A stretch of DNA of 64,000 bases from Symsagittifera roscoffensis (GCF_963678635.1 NC_087065.1:45820381-45884380); one strand, 5' to 3'; counted from the stretch's first letter, positions 11,501 to 26,500 are shown. The notes: generated from the sequence alone by a model not told the origin. Program-made: numbers and translations.

Positions 11501-14500
11501 GAAGTATGAACTGTTTTCCTTTTTGTTTGTACCTTACCTGCTATACTCCGAACCGATATTTGCTTCTTGAGGCAGGCATGTTCGTGCATTTTTTGGCTCT
11601 TTTCTGGACTGGTAAATGTTTCATGGCCCTATGAATCCATACCAAGTATAACAGTATGAAATTAAAACTTCTGTTGATTTTTGATTGAAAAGTAGAGCTT
11701 TTGGCGACACTTTGACGTCACTGCCCTTCCCTGGAATTTTTATCAAAGCTTCAACCCTTTCGATTGAGCTCCGTTTTAATTTTCTTTTCTTTCTATTTTT
11801 TGCTGACTGTTCATTTTCTTACTGTTTACTGCAAGGACGGATTTAGGGGGAGGGGGGTGTGTTTGTCTTTTTTCAGGGACTCGACCCCCTACCTACCCAA
11901 AGGGTTCCCTTTTATACTGTTTTGAGATATCCATATTTGGTGACGGACCCTTTGGCCTTCCGCGCCAATGAAAACTAATTTCGAGGGGGGTTCAAAAGTT
12001 TTGCTGCGGTGCACAATCTTTGGCCAAAACAGGGTTTTTTAAGTGCTTTGGGAGAGCTCGGAAAATCAATTTGGTCGACCTAAAAAAAGGTCGATAAAGT
12101 TTTTGGAATTTTTTTTTTCGAAAATCCGCCTTCACCCGTCGAGAAAATCTCATATCCGCCCCTGGCTTGCTGATTTATTACTTCATACTGATTTTTACTG
12201 TGTTTTTTATGCAGAGTAGCTAAATTATAATCCATTATATTTCGATTTTCTTGTAAATTGATATTATGATAGAAAAAGGGATTATAATTTATTATAATAG
12301 ATTAAAATAGATTATAAGAGATTGTAAGAGATTTTCGGAAAAATTATAATCAATTATAATTGATTATAATTGATTAAATTGTCACAAAAATATTTATCAT
12401 TATTATGGATTATAAATCGTTTAAACATCTAAAATTGGCGCTTAGAAATAATTATAATTTTGCTAAAAGTACGATTATAATTATAATATAAACGATTATT
12501 TTCTCTTTACTGAGTGCGGGTATAGATACAAAATAGTTCTATTTGATCTCGATGGTCACTCTCACTTTTAACAACAATCGTCATTTCGAACTGTTCATAG
12601 CACTGTTTTTCAAAACCTTGACAAACGAAAGACTGATCTCCTAATTAAATTGCGATTTTTTTGCTTATAAAAGTATTAATTATTGAAACGATTTATTTTT
12701 TACTCAGGACCTCTGGCGTTTTTTTCAACAAATAATTTTAAAATTTGTTGACAATTGGTTTTTTTGCTGTTTGGTTTTGATTTCTTACTCTCAGTTCTAA
12801 GCAGTTGCGAATAGCAAATCAATTTACGCAACTCTTAAAGTACAAATGGCGTAAGAAACGCTTTTTTGGAAGTCAATTTTCAGAATTCATAAAAGGAACA
12901 GAAAAAATAATTTTTGATCCATTTTTTTAATTTATCAAAAATTATCCAACAAAATTTTACCGCAATTTAATAAACTTCAACTTCGGAAACTGAAAAATGA
13001 TCACAAAAGTCAATTTTTTGGTGTCCTTGAGTTGATTGATATTTTGCCTACTTTCTGCTAGCTATGTTATTTTTTTTTTGGTTTTTCAAGACCCTGTACA
13101 GTTCTGTTTTGCGTAGGAATATTTTTTGCACAGACAAGCTAATAAAACTCAGGTCTGTTTTCATCTTGACCGGTTAGATGACATTTTACTATCAAAAACC
13201 AAAGGCATTGAGCAGTTGCAATGAAAGGATTGAAAAATTTGAAACTGTTTTAAAAAATAGAGGTCTACGTTTTTCTCTTAATGGGAGTTCTATGGATATA
13301 TATTGATTGCATTCGAGTTTTTTCGTCAGTGTCTGTAAAAACAAAAAAAATTAGTATATAATGTGCTAAAAATGTATCATACTGCAATTTTTTATTAAAG
13401 CAATAAAAGGTATTTGTAGATCAATTATAATAATTTTTTTTCTTTTTTATAAATATCGATGAACAAACTCAATTGATTTCGATATTTTTTCTTTTTCCTT
13501 AAGATGGGGGTACGCATGCAAACTTCAACAGCAAAAAGTTGCTTGCACGTTTCAAAATAAAGTTATTCAACATAGTTTTTTGCTGCACAATTTGATTTTT
13601 GGTATGCATTTTGAATTATTCAATTTTTTCCTTCCATTTTATTTCTTAATATTTTTGAAAACTTTGGGGGAGGGGAATTAAAAACGGAGGTGGTTAAAGT
13701 TTTTTTCTTTGCTATTAATGTATGTAATGTATATACTAAATTTGAGAGGAAACGCGTAAATGAAGACGTTTCGTAGAAACTTTTCATTGAGTGGCCAAAA
13801 ATGGAATTTTGACCTGTTTTTGACAGGTTTGACAGAAAAAAAAACCAATCGAAAAATTTTTCTTGGTCGGGAAGGGGATTAAGAAACTGCAAAAAACGTT
13901 GGGGGTGGCTGAAATTTGCAATTCGTCTAAGTGTAGTTTTTGAAATCGAGTAATCCGTACACTCAGATCGTTTTGCAAAATTTTTGCATAACTTATATAA
14001 TGAAAGCAGACATTCTTGCAAAACTTTGCACGAGACGAAATAAAAAAAAATCCAAGTCAATTATTTTTGAATGGACTATAACGAATTTTGAATTTATTAA
14101 AACAATGGATTACTAACGATTAATTCTAATCTGTTGCCTCAGGGTGAAATGTGAATCGATCATGCTGCTAAAATTTTAGCCACCAAAAGTCTAAACAAAA
14201 AGATTTTTTTTTTCGCTTTTAGAAAAAGGTTGTCTTCAAATCGGTTTTCTAATTTTTTTTCTACTAGAAGAATAAATATCTGATAAAAAATCCGATTCGT
14301 TTTTAAAATTTTGATTTGCTTCAATTAACATTACCTATTACTGAAGCTTAATTTCAGTTCTTCGGAGAACATAAAAAATCAACAAAGAAAAATAGCGAAA
14401 AGTTGAAAAAATTCTTTTTTGATTAAGGTTTTCACTTTCTTGAGATATAAATGTTACGGGTTGTATAACTCTGTGTTTTGTTGTCAAGCTGACTAATTAA

Positions 14501-17500
14501 CCTTTGGGGTTAAACCTCCTGGCTCGTTGACTTAAAAAAAAGTTCTCATTCCCCCGTATTTTAGAGTCTTTCTTTTCTGATTTTATATACCTGATTCATC
14601 AGCCAAATTCACAAGATATGCTTTCTTGATAAACAAAAATAAGTTTCCATCCTTTCGAAATCATTCTAAAAGCTTGCGTTCCTTCAGAAATTGGGAAATA
14701 AATTTTGGGAGCAATTGATAGAATATCGACAAGATATTGCTCTTGTTTTAAATAAAGGAATTTGAATTTGTTTTTGTGAAATTTCTCGAAAAAATTTTTC
14801 TTCCTATGTTAAGGGGAAATATTAACATAAGGTTATCTTTAATAATATTTGCATCAAATCTCCTAGAGTTTTTGTTCCGATTATTTTCGAAGAAAATGAC
14901 GTACAGCTTGCGCTCGGGGTGGATTTTTTCTCCTGACAAATTTTAACATTTCGAAAATTGCTTTAATAAACTGCTGCTTGTTTTGCGTCCCGTGACGTAC
15001 ACTTTAAGAGAAATGTGGCAATTTTTTTCTCTTCGCCTACAAAAAATTAATGCCGAATAGTTTCAAACAAACACAAAGATATTGAACGTAAAAGTATTAT
15101 GCATAATATAGTTTGCGAGTTGCGTAATAAAGATTATCATGGAGAAGACTTTCTGCTGATTTTGGATTTACCCGTTCTCTTAGCTCATCTTTAAGACTGT
15201 AGCAGCAATCTGATTTTAAAAACAGGGAGCTCAAAACAACAATTTTTCGAATTTCAATGAAGATAGTGGCTTTTTAGTCTCTCGTGGCTGGTTGAAAAGC
15301 CTTTTAAACCCTTTTTCATGGTCTTACAGAACCAGACAAAGTAAACACTTTGTGAATTTTAACAATGAAAAGATATGAAATTACGGGTGCTTATTTTAAA
15401 ACCCCTATTTTGAGCGTTGGCATTTTGAGAATACTTATGCTAATTCATTCCTTTTTCTTCTATTGAAAGTCTTTAAAAGCTAAGCAAAGAGGGAAAGGTT
15501 TTTCTTAATTCGACAGCATTATTCGCTTGAGTTTTACCTATACCGTACAAGCGGATTAAAATTTCCAGTGAGACTTCAGAATTGGATTAAACCGTTTACA
15601 AATATAGTTTCTGGTCGATTTGCATTTTATATCACACTTTTTATAACATCTTTAACGTTCTATTTCCTAGACGTTCTATTTTATAACGTCTATGAAATAA
15701 GTTTCAAATAAAAATCTGACTTATTTTTCTCTTAAATTTTCTCAGCTATCTGAAGTATGAACTGTTTTCCTTTTTGTTGGTACCTTACCTGCTATACTCC
15801 GAACCGATATTTGCTTCTTGAGGCAAGCATGTTCGTGCATTTTTTGGCTCTTTTCTGGACTGGTAAATGTTTCATGGCCCTATGAATCCATACCAAGTAT
15901 AACAGTATGAAATTAAAACTTCTGTTGATTTTTGATTGAAAAGTAGAGCTTTTGGCGACACTTTGACGTCACTGCCCTTCCCTGGAATTTTGATCAAAGC
16001 TTCAACCCTTTCGATTGAGCTCCGTTTTAATTTTCTTTTCTTTCTATTTTTTGCTGACTGTTCATTTTCTTACTGTTTACTGCAAGGACGGATTTAGGGG
16101 GAGGGGGGTGTGTTTGTCTTTTTCAGGGACTCGACCCCCTACCTACCCAAAGGGTTCCCTTTTATACTGTTTTGAGATATCCATATTTGGTGACGGACCC
16201 TTTGGCCTTCCGCGCCAATGAAAACTAATTTTGAGGGGGGTTCAAAAGTTTTGCTGCGGTGCACAATCTTTGGCCAAAACAGGGTTTTTTAAGTGCTTTG
16301 GGAGAGCTCGGAAAATCAATTTGGTCGACCTAAAAAAAGGTCGATAAAGTTTTTGGAATTTTTTTTTTCGAAAATCCGCCTTCACCCGTCGAGAAAATCT
16401 CTTATCCGCCCCTGGCTTGCTGATTTATTACTTCATACTGATTTTTACTGTGTTTTTTATGCAGAGTAGCTAAATTATAATCCATTATATTTCAATTTTC
16501 TTGTAAATTAAAATTATGATAGAAAAAGGGATTATAATTTATTATAATAGATTAAAATAGATTATAAGAGATTGTAAGAGATTTTCGGAAAAATTATAAT
16601 CAATTATAATTGATTATAATTGATTAAATTGTCACAAAAATATTTATCATTATTATGGATTATAAATCGTTTAATCATCTAAAATTGGCGCTTATAAATA
16701 ATTATAATTTTGCTAAAAGTACGATTATAATTATAATATAAACGATTATTTTCTCTTTACTGAGTGCGGGTATAGATACAAAATAGTTCTATTTGATCTC
16801 GATGGTCACTCTCACTTTTAACAACAATCGTCATTTCGAACTGTTCATAGCACTGTTTTTCAAAACCTTGACAAACGAAAGACTGATCTCCTAATTAAAT
16901 TGCGATTTTTTTGCTTATAAAAGTATTAATTATTGAAACGATTTATTTTTTACTCAGGACCTCTGGCGTTTTTTTCAACAAATAATTTTAAAATTTGTTG
17001 ACAATTGGTTTTTTTGCTGTTTGGTTTTGATTTCTTACTCTCAGTTCTAAGCAGTTGCGAATAGCAAATCAATTTACGCAACTCTTAAAGTACGAATGGC
17101 GTAAGAAACGCTTTTTTGGAAGTCAATTTTCAGAATTCATAAACGGAACAGAAAAAATAATTTTTGATCCATTTTTTTAATTTATCAAAAATTATCCAAC
17201 AAAATTTTACCGCAATTTAATAAACTTCAACTTCGGAAACTGAAAAATGATCACAAAAGTCAATTTTTTGATGTCCTTGAGTTGATTGATATTTTGCCTA
17301 CTTTCTGCTAGCTATGTTATTTTTTTTTTTGGTTTTTCAAGACCCTGTTCAGTTCTGTTTTGCGTAGGAATATTTTTTGCACAGACAAGCTAATAAAACT
17401 CAGGTCTGTTTTCATCTTGACCGGTTAGATGACATTTTACTATCAAAAACCAAAGGCATTGAGCAGTTGCAATGAAAGGATTGAAAAATTTGAAACTGTT

Positions 17501-20500
17501 TTAAAAAATAGAGGTCTACGTTTTTCTCTTAATGGGAGTTCTATGGATATATATTGATTGCATTCGAGTTTTTTCGTCAGTGTCTGTAAAAACAAAAAAA
17601 ATTAGTACATAATGTGCTAAAAATGTATCATACTGCAATTTTTTATTAAAGCAATAAAAGGTATTTGTAGATCAATTATAATAATTTTTTTTCTTTTTTA
17701 TAAATATCGATGAACAAACTCAATTGATTTCGATATTTTTTCTTTTTCCTTAAGATGGGGGTACGCATGCAAACTTCAACAGCAAAAAGTTGCTTGCACG
17801 TTTCAAAATAAAGTTATTCAACATAGTTTTTTGCTGCACAATTTGATTTTTGGTATGCATTTTGAATTATTCAATTTTTTCCTTCCATTTTATTTCTTAA
17901 TATTTTTGAAAACTTTGGGGGAGGGGAATTAAAAACGGAGGTGGTTAAAGTTTGTTTCTTTGCTATTAATGTATGTAATGTATATACTAAATTTGAGAGG
18001 AAACGCGTAAATGAAGACGTTTCGTAGAAACTTTTCATTGAGTGGCCAAAAATGGAATTTTGACCTGTTTTTGACAGGTTTGACAGAAAAAAAAACCAAT
18101 CGAAAAATTTTTCTTGGTCGGGAAGGGGATTAAGAAACTGCAAAAAACGTTGGGGGTGGCTGAAATTTGCAATTCGTCTAAGTGTAGTTTTTGAAATCGA
18201 GTAATCCGTACACTCAGATCGTTTTGCAAAATTTTTGCATAACTTATATAATGAAAGCAGACATTCTTGCAAAACTTTGCACGAGACGAAATAAAAAAAA
18301 ATCCAAGTCAATTATTTTTGAATGGACTATAAAAAATTTTGAATTTATTAAAACAATGGATTACTAACGATTAATTCTAATCTGTTGCCTCAGGGTGAAA
18401 TGTGAATCGATCATGCTGCTAAAATTTTAGCCACCAAAAATCCAAACAAAAAAATTTTTTTTTTCGCTTTTAGAAAAAGGTTGTCTTCAAATCGGTTTTC
18501 GAATTTTTTTTCTACTAGAAGAATGAATATCTGATAAAAAATCCGATTCGTTTTTAAAATTTTGATTTGCTTCAATTAACATTACCTATTACTGAAGCTT
18601 AATTTCAGTTCTTCGGAGAACATAAAAAATCAACAAAGAAAATAGCGAAAAGTTGAAAAAATTCTTTTTTGATTAAGGTTTTCACTTTCTTGAGATATAA
18701 ATGTTACGGGTTGTATAACTCTGTGTTTTGTTGTCAAGCTGACTAATTAACCTTTGGGGTTAAACCTCCTGGCTCGTTGACTTAAAAAAATGTTCTCATT
18801 CCCCCGTATTTTAGAGTCTTTCTTTTCTGATTTTATATACCTGATTCATCAGCCAAATTCACAAGATATGCTTTCTTGATAAACAAAAATAAGTTTCCAT
18901 CCCTTCGAAATCATTCTAAAAGCTTGCGTTCCTTCAGAAATTGGGAAATAAATTTTGGGAGCAATTGATAGAATATCGACAAGATATTGCTCTTGGTTTA
19001 AATAAAGGAATTTGAATTTGTTTTTGTGAAATTTCTCGAAAAAATTTTTCTTCCTATGTTAAGGGGAAATATTAACATAAGGTTATCTTTAATAATATTT
19101 GCATCAAATCTCCTAGAGTTTTTGTTCCGATTATTTTCGAAGAAAATGACGTACAGCTTGCGCTCGGGGTGGATTTTTTCTCCTGACAAATTTTAACATT
19201 TCGAAAATTGCTTTAATAAACTGCTGCTTGTTTTGCGTCCCGTGACGTACACTTTAAGAGAAATGTGGCAATTTTTTTCTCTTCGCCTACAAAAAATTAA
19301 TGCCGAATAGTTTCAAACAAACACAAAGATATTGAACGTAAAAGTATTATGCATAATATAGTTTGCGAGTTGCGTAATAAAGATTATCATGGAGAAGACT
19401 TTCTGCTGATTTTGGATTTACCCGTTCTCTTAGCTCATCTTTAAGACTGTAGCAGCAATCTGATTTTAAAAACAGGGCGCTCAAAACAACAATTTTTCAA
19501 ATTTCAGTGAAGATAGTGGCTTTTTAGTCTCTCTTGGCTGGTTGAAAAGCCTTTTAAACCCTTTTTCAAGGTCTTATAGAACCAAACAAAGCAAACACTT
19601 TGTGAATTTTAACAATGAAAAGATATGAAATTACGGGTGCTTATTTTAAAACCCCTATTTGAGCGTTGGCATTTTGAGAATACTTATGCTAATTCATTCC
19701 TTTTTCTTCTGTTGAAAGTCTTTAAAAGCTAAGCAAATAGGGAAAGGTTTTTCTTAATTCGACAGCATTATTCGCTTGAGTTTTCCCTATACCGTAAAAG
19801 CGGATTAAAATTTCCAGTGTGACTTCAGAATTGGATTAAACGGTTTACAAATATAGTTTCTGGTCGATTTGCATATTATATCACACTTTTTATAACATCT
19901 ATAACGTTCTATTTCCTAGACGTTCTTTTTTATAACGTCTATGAAATAAGTTTCAAATAGAAACCTGACTTATTTTTCTCTTAAATTTTCTCAGCTATCT
20001 GAAGAATACACTGTTTTCCTTTTTGTTGGTACCTTACCTGCTATACTCCGAACCGATATTGGCTTCTTGAGCTAGGCATGTTCGTGCATTTTTTGGCTCT
20101 TTTCTGGACTGGTAAATGTTTCATGGCCCTATGAATCCATACCAAGTATAACAGTATGAATTTAAAACTTCTGTTGATTTTTGATTGAAAAGTAGAGCTT
20201 TTGGCGACACTTTGACGTCACTGCCCTTCCCTGGAATTTTTATCAAAGCTTCAACCCTTTCGATTCAACTCCATTTTAACTCATTCAGGTTTTATAACCA
20301 GCCTCGTGTCTTATAACCAGTGGAAAACACCCTTAAAAAACAACTAGCTAAAATGGTATGTAAGTTAAAGACACCTCTAATCAGCTATTGATCAGTGCCA
20401 GAAAAAATACTCCCAAATTGTTTTTGAGTACGCAATTTTTTTACTACCCTGCTCTCTAGTATTTTTTCAAACTTTTTAGCGTTTAAAAGCAGTGTATCTT

Positions 20501-23500
20501 TATGACACTAAGTATAAAAATTTTCCTCCTAGTGTTCATAAATAAGATAGTTAAGCGTGAATAAATTTTGAACCTATACTTTACTACCAAGCTCCTTTCT
20601 CCGCCTTTATGTGAGGGGGAGGGGCTACTTACTAGACCTCTTTGAATTCGAATTCGATTCCTTGTTTTTAATTGAGACGAGTTCTTGTGATCTTTGTACA
20701 AGTCCTTCAGATTTATCATTTTTAACCTGATTACTGCCTAATCCGCTTCGAAAATCTGTCAGAACAATATCACTTCAATGTAACTTCGATCGATTGTATG
20801 GATCTTCCCCTGAAGTACTTCTTACAACGTCAAACTTCAGTTATATGTAGTCTTATGACCCTTATCAACGGTATGGCGACAATTCGACGCAGGTGATTTT
20901 TTGGAGCAAGCAACATTTCGTCGCAAAGCATTTTAATCAGAGGTCAATGGAGATGTGTACCGACAAAAAGATTTGCAATCGGTTTTATAGAGATAATGTA
21001 GAAAATGTCTAAAAAAGCATCTATTATTTTTGATTTAAAATCGATCTAGTTTGATGCCAATAGTAATCAAAACAATCAGTTTCAATCTATTCTAAATTCA
21101 TAATTTGCACAATTTTCTATCTGCGCGGATTTATACATTTTATAAACTTTTAGATCAAGTTTTTGAAAAAAATGTATACAGATTTTGTAGAGTTATGGTT
21201 TTAGTTCAAAAAATTGATAAAATGCGGCACTCAAAAGTATAATTTATGCTTTTTAGATGACATTTCACTCTGATATTTGACCGCAAGGAAATAAGTCACT
21301 AAAAATGGGAAAATCTAATTGCATAATTGTAGCTCCTTTAATTTAACCTGGTTTCTTTTTTTGCGTGGGTTTAGTATATTGCTAGAAAATTAATGAAACA
21401 AATTTTAAGATTGAACTTTATACTTTTTTTATTGTGGAAGCTTTTAGGAATGAAAAATTTTGAAAAAATCCCCCTGAATTTTATGATTTGTGGTAAAGTA
21501 CTAGCCTCACGTGATTGTAACTCACTGAAACTGCAACACGGTGACGCAATTGCTAACTGATTACGAAACTTTATGATTTGAGTCAATTTTCAAAGGCAAT
21601 AAATTTTTCTTTATTTAATCTAACCGTAAAAATGCGTTCAAAACCAATGTTAATTGTTTCTTTTAAACAAATGGGCTAATAAATTTTTTTTTTTTCACTT
21701 ATTTTGCATAAAATCAAGTTAAACCGAATTCAAACTCAAGTTTTTCCGGTGAAACGTTTCATTTCGCATCCCACACCTGCTAAGGCATGGCTGTTTAGTT
21801 GCTGCTCCTTCCTGAGTAAAAAAAAATTATAGTTAATTTTTTAGTTATTGTGCTATAGTGCTCTCTTATACTTGCTCTTGAAATGCTACAAACGTTTGCC
21901 TGATTCAACATTCAAATATGGCTATCTGGCGTTATCTTAAGCCCAGCGCCAGTAACCATCGCTGGGTTTTAAACCCGCTCAGAAAAATTGAATGTAATTT
22001 TATTCCAGTTATATGAAATTGTTATAAACGTATTTAAATTAATCCCATGAGTACCTTCAGATATTCATTTGTCAAAAAAATGAAAAAATTGGTTTTTGCA
22101 AACTTGACACATATTAGTTAGTTAAGTTTTAATTGGTATTTTGAATGATTTACTTTGTTTAATTTACTTTTCTTGACATGACAGGTAAATGCGAGGCAGA
22201 AATATCGTCGTGTTCATTTTCGGCCGACTCTTTAATAACAAATAACCAATCGGGCCGAAAAGTACAAGCAGCGATTGATTCTGACATTCCAGAAAAGCAT
22301 CAAAAAAATACAAAACTGAAGTTGAACTCAATCAATGAAGCAGAATCGTCCAATTTAGCCAGAAAGCTAGAAATTGAAAACGATTTATCATTCCATGAAG
22401 CTGAAGTATCCGCTTTTGGTTCAATTAACGGCGATTTGTTTCCTGGGAAAACGTACACATCTGAGTTTATGCTACTGGATTCTGCAATGGAACATCACTC
22501 GGTAGGCGACAGTCTTTGCGACAACAATCTCAGTTTCTCCAGTGGAGGCAAACTAAGCTCGAACAACTTGAGAATGCCGTCAGGTGGATCATGTGCGTCC
22601 ATCGGTTTCCACAAGGTATAACAAATCATCACGTTTGTTTACAACACTCTTTATAAGGAAATTTCCCCATAACATCAAAAAGTTACAAAGTTTTAGGAAA
22701 ATATAGATAAAATCCAAAAAATTTTAAAACAAAGATTCAAATTAGTGTTTTTAATAATTCAGCAACAAAAACCAAATTTCTAGGAATCACTGTGTTACTT
22801 ATTCTTACTTGTTTGATAAAAACTACAATAACAATTTATTAGGTTAAAATATTGCAATATCCAAGTTTTTAAAAGTAACAGTTTCATCCGTGTTCAGGTG
22901 TGGGACTGGTTTCGCAATTTTGCCTTGACGGCCATTCATCCGACTAACAACAAGTTCGCCATGAAGGTGTTTGGCAGCAGGAAGGCACTTCAGAAGGAGC
23001 GGGTCAGGTGTATGGAGAACCCCTGGATCATACACCCGTACAGTCTTTTCAGGTTCGAGAAAGACAAAAGTTCACCAATAACCATTTTTTTAGAAGTCCT
23101 TGTCAATCTTCTTACAGTTCCAGTCATCTGGAAATCTTGCCACGATCTTGAAGATTTATCAAAGATTATAAAATTTCCTGGTTTTCACAAGGTACTCATT
23201 TGACCAGATAACATCAAAATTTCATCAGAAATGTGTTGAATTGACTTTGCAGCTAAATAAGGGAGTTAATATTTTAGTCAGATTATGGAAAAAATCGAAC
23301 ATATTTCAAAATTTTGAAAGCTTCTGCAAGATCTCTATAGAATAACCCAAAACTAAAATAAAGTTCTGAATTTATCTTTTTGCCAAAACCAAGTCATCGG
23401 AAAAAAACTTGAATGAGGACGACAGAAACACATGTAATTAGGCGCGGATCTAGGAGTTTCTCGAGGGCGGGGGGGGGGGCGAATTTTCAAAAAAAAAAAC

Positions 23501-26500
23501 TTGAAAATTTTGACGACCCTTTTTTTTAGGTCAGCCCAATTGAATTTCTGAGTTCTCCTAAATCACTATGACAAATTTGACAAGATTTTCTGCGCCGCAG
23601 GTAATTTTGTGAAAAAAAAAAACAGGCCAAAAAGGCGTTTTTAAGCACTGTATGGAAAATTTTGACAAACAAAGTATCTCTCTTAAAGCAAATGTGATAA
23701 TTTGTTTTGAGTTTTGCAGCATATTGCCGGTTAACCGAACTTTCTCGAATTGTGGCTAAAAATACTTATTCAAGATTTGAAAAATTTAGTAGAGAATATC
23801 AAAATTTATTACAAAAGGATATTATCTTGTCAAAAAATGAAAGCGAGGATGAGATGATAAAAAATCTTCCAATAAACGAACAATTTTTGGTTAACGTTAA
23901 CGTTTGATTCAACAGAATTTCACGCATACTAATGAGCAGAATTTTTGTAAGAATTTAAGATGTTGCATAAGCTATGACCACAAAATTGCTTCAAAGTTAG
24001 TATATTTTGTTGCAAAAGGTGCTTGTAGAAAGTTTGTACGGTCAGTCAAAAATGGATTTCTCAAAATAGTACAAAGAAGGTGGTCGAAACAAAGAACACT
24101 CATATATATACTGCGTGACATTGAAAACGAAAAATTAAGAGTTTTGCTATTTTTGCTCAGAATAAGAATATTTGAAGTCATAAATTGGGATACCATTCAA
24201 ATTGTTCAACTTGAGGATAATATATCTTTGTTTTTGCAGATATAGCTTTGCCTTTAAAAAGACTTAAAATAATGAACCTTCTTATTGTTATCTTTATCGC
24301 TAACTCATGATTGTTGCGATAAAAAACAGATCATAACAGGTTTGGAAAATAGCAGAATTGTTCGATTCAAAGTTTCTTGAAAAGGAGGATTTGAACAAAG
24401 AAGATTCAGCTTGATGTTTTGGTGTTATTTTAGAGACAAATTGTATTTTTCATGAGAATTAAACAAGGATCTAGGCAAACGAAATTAGATTATTTCTCAT
24501 CTTGCGGAATATTTTGTCGTTTCTGACGCTCTACTTTTTTCAAAATCTTTACTTATGTCCCAGTTTAGTTGAGGCGGGAAATTTTTCTTTAATATACCTT
24601 GAAAATTATCATTTGTTTGAGTCGTTAAAAAAACTGAGGCTTAAGAAATTGCTCCATGAAAAAAAACATTGATAGATTTTGTGATCTGCATTTAAAAACT
24701 AAAAATTTTACCTGCAGATTTCTTCATAAAGCTATTTTGTCTAATGAGTTTTCTCATCAGATGGAAACCATCAGAAAGTTTTGATATCTATCAAAAATAC
24801 TAAAAAAAAAATCTGGTACTAGAAGAGATACGAAAATTACTCTTCATAGCTTCTGAATGCTATAATGTTGATCCCGATATGGAATGGACTATCTCAAAAC
24901 TTGAGGAAGCTTCAAAAAGTCAAGGTATATAGTTTAAATTATTGAACAATTTTTCCGCTTACTTGAAAAAGTGTCAGTATACAAACCTTTTGGTGGTTCT
25001 GAATCATTTGGTTATACCCGTTTTTTGTTTTACGTTATAGTTTATTTGGCTGAGAAGCAAGCCTGGGATGCTTATTTTTCAAAGGTGTTGATTTGTGTTT
25101 TTTTTTGCAAACATGCTTTCGTTAATTTCTTAGATGGGATGAAAATTTTACATGTTTACGAAAAACTTCTTTTCATCATATCAAAATTTTAGTTGTAGTA
25201 AAAGCAAACTTTTAAAAGCTTTTACCTTCAAAGATGCCCATAGCTAATCTCATTTTTCCCTATATTTGTATTTTTTTCTTATTTAATTAGCGTCTTTTTT
25301 CTGAAATTTCGACTGCCGATTTCAAATGAGTGAAGTTACAGAATGATCAAAGATTCCTAATCTTGAAAAAAATGCAAGCAATTGAAAGTGAATTATGTTT
25401 TTTGAGCTGGCTTTGTTCAATGGTTGCAAATTTTGTATAATATTTTTTAGCAATTACAAGGCTGTTGTTCCGACTTTTGTAAAAAAAAAAGGAACGAAAT
25501 ATTTCTTCAGACAATTTTCGACTTATTGAATAGCCATTTTTGGCGGTTTTTTTTCAATCAAAAGGTATTGTTGCCCTGACCTTTACTTTGAAACGATATT
25601 TTACCTATAATCTTTTTTCTTAAAGTTATGGGGGTTTAAAGATTGCCATTTTGGCCGATTTGGACACTTAACGCGGAATATATTTCGCGCCATTAACGCG
25701 TAAGCGGAGAGTTAATCCGTCCTAAAAATTGTTCCAAATTGGCTGCAGGAAGTTCATTTCCAATAATTGATTGGTTAAGAGGAGTTAAATCGCTAAATCT
25801 ATCACTTTGTAATTAATATGGCGTGTGGAGGGAATTTTTTTGTTTGTTCTTGTTCTTTTTTTCGTAAAAGTGATAGTTTTAAAGATTTGTATGCGCTAAA
25901 ATCTTGTTGCGTTTTCATTTGTGTTCATATCACTTTTTCAGTAAAAAAACTCTCCCATTTGAGTGAGATTTTTTTTCAAACTGATTTTGCAATCATTTCA
26001 GATTACTTACAAAATGTTCGCTTTTTTGACGCTTAGTTCAAAAAGTGGCTTCTTTTTCAATTCTATTTAGAAAAAATTTTTTTATTATAAACTGCATTTA
26101 AACGTGTCAACTTGAACAGGTGAACAAAATTCTACAATATTTTTAAATTAAAATGGTGTGTGAACAATTTGGGAAGCTGGAAAAGAGCCCAAAAACTTGT
26201 TCCAAATATGTATTCATGATTAGAACAAAATTTTGGGCTCTTTTCCAGCTTCCCAGTCGAGTTATTTCGCAGCCGAGTACTTTTCCAGCCGAGTAATTGA
26301 ACTAAACAACAATTTTCCATGAAAAGCAATGACAGTTTTTGTTTTTAGAGAGTTCTTTCACTTACATCTGCCGTTTTTGCATAATTAACTGCGTAAAGCT
26401 CACACCAGTGTTTCAAGTATCGAGAAATCAAAGTAACCACAAAAACAATGATTTTGAATTGATAAAACTTATATAATTTTGAGTGATTTTTGTTTATAAA

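Larger units (their letters stand above)
7520..11773. repeat. 4.25-kb unit, copy 1
   Basis: First unit. It begins at TTTTAATTTTCTTTTC, the same string that starts copies 2 and 3, but the flank to its left is unrelated to the unit end, which marks the array border. Confidence 0.85.
11774..16024. repeat. 4.25-kb unit, copy 2
   Basis: Middle unit. It follows the unit-end string CCTTTCGATTGAGCTCCG with no spacer. It shares several copy-specific bases with copy 3 in its first half, so copies 2 and 3 are closer to each other there than to copy 1. Confidence 0.85.
7520..20273. repeat. Three tandem copies of a 4.25-kb unit in HCN intron 1
   Basis: Three head-to-tail units start at 7520, 11774 and 16025, with lengths of about 4254, 4251 and 4249 bp. 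They differ by only scattered substitutions and small indels, except for the last 0.8 kb of copy 3, which is more diverged. Each unit contains an inverted hAT MITE near its start, an AT-rich block of TTATAATTGATTATAATTGA-like repeats (7970-8260 in copy 1), and a decayed EHD-like exon piece. Conserved small frames occur (a 146-codon frame on the - strand), but their copy-to-copy changes are nearly all amino-acid-changing, so no gene is claimed. It could be a satellite-like tandem amplification or, less likely, an assembly artefact. The differences between copies argue against pure artefact. Confidence 0.9.
16025..20273. repeat. 4.25-kb unit, copy 3, diverged at its right end
   Basis: The last unit matches copy 2 closely up to about 19470. 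It then shows clustered differences up to its end at CGATTCAACTCCA, where copies 1 and 2 have CGATTGAGCTCCG. A diverged edge is what unequal crossing-over or gene conversion restricted to inner copies would leave. Confidence 0.85.

Noticed and set aside
9370-18311. A 146-codon - strand frame repeated three times (9370-9810, 13620-14060, 17871-18311)
   Set aside because: It is conserved only because the 4.25-kb unit is. The differences between copies all change amino acids, it overlaps another equally open frame, and it has no known motif.
23707-24245. Two adjacent + strand frames suggestive of a small gene
   Set aside because: The second contains the translated MITE right half. There are no splice or domain signals.
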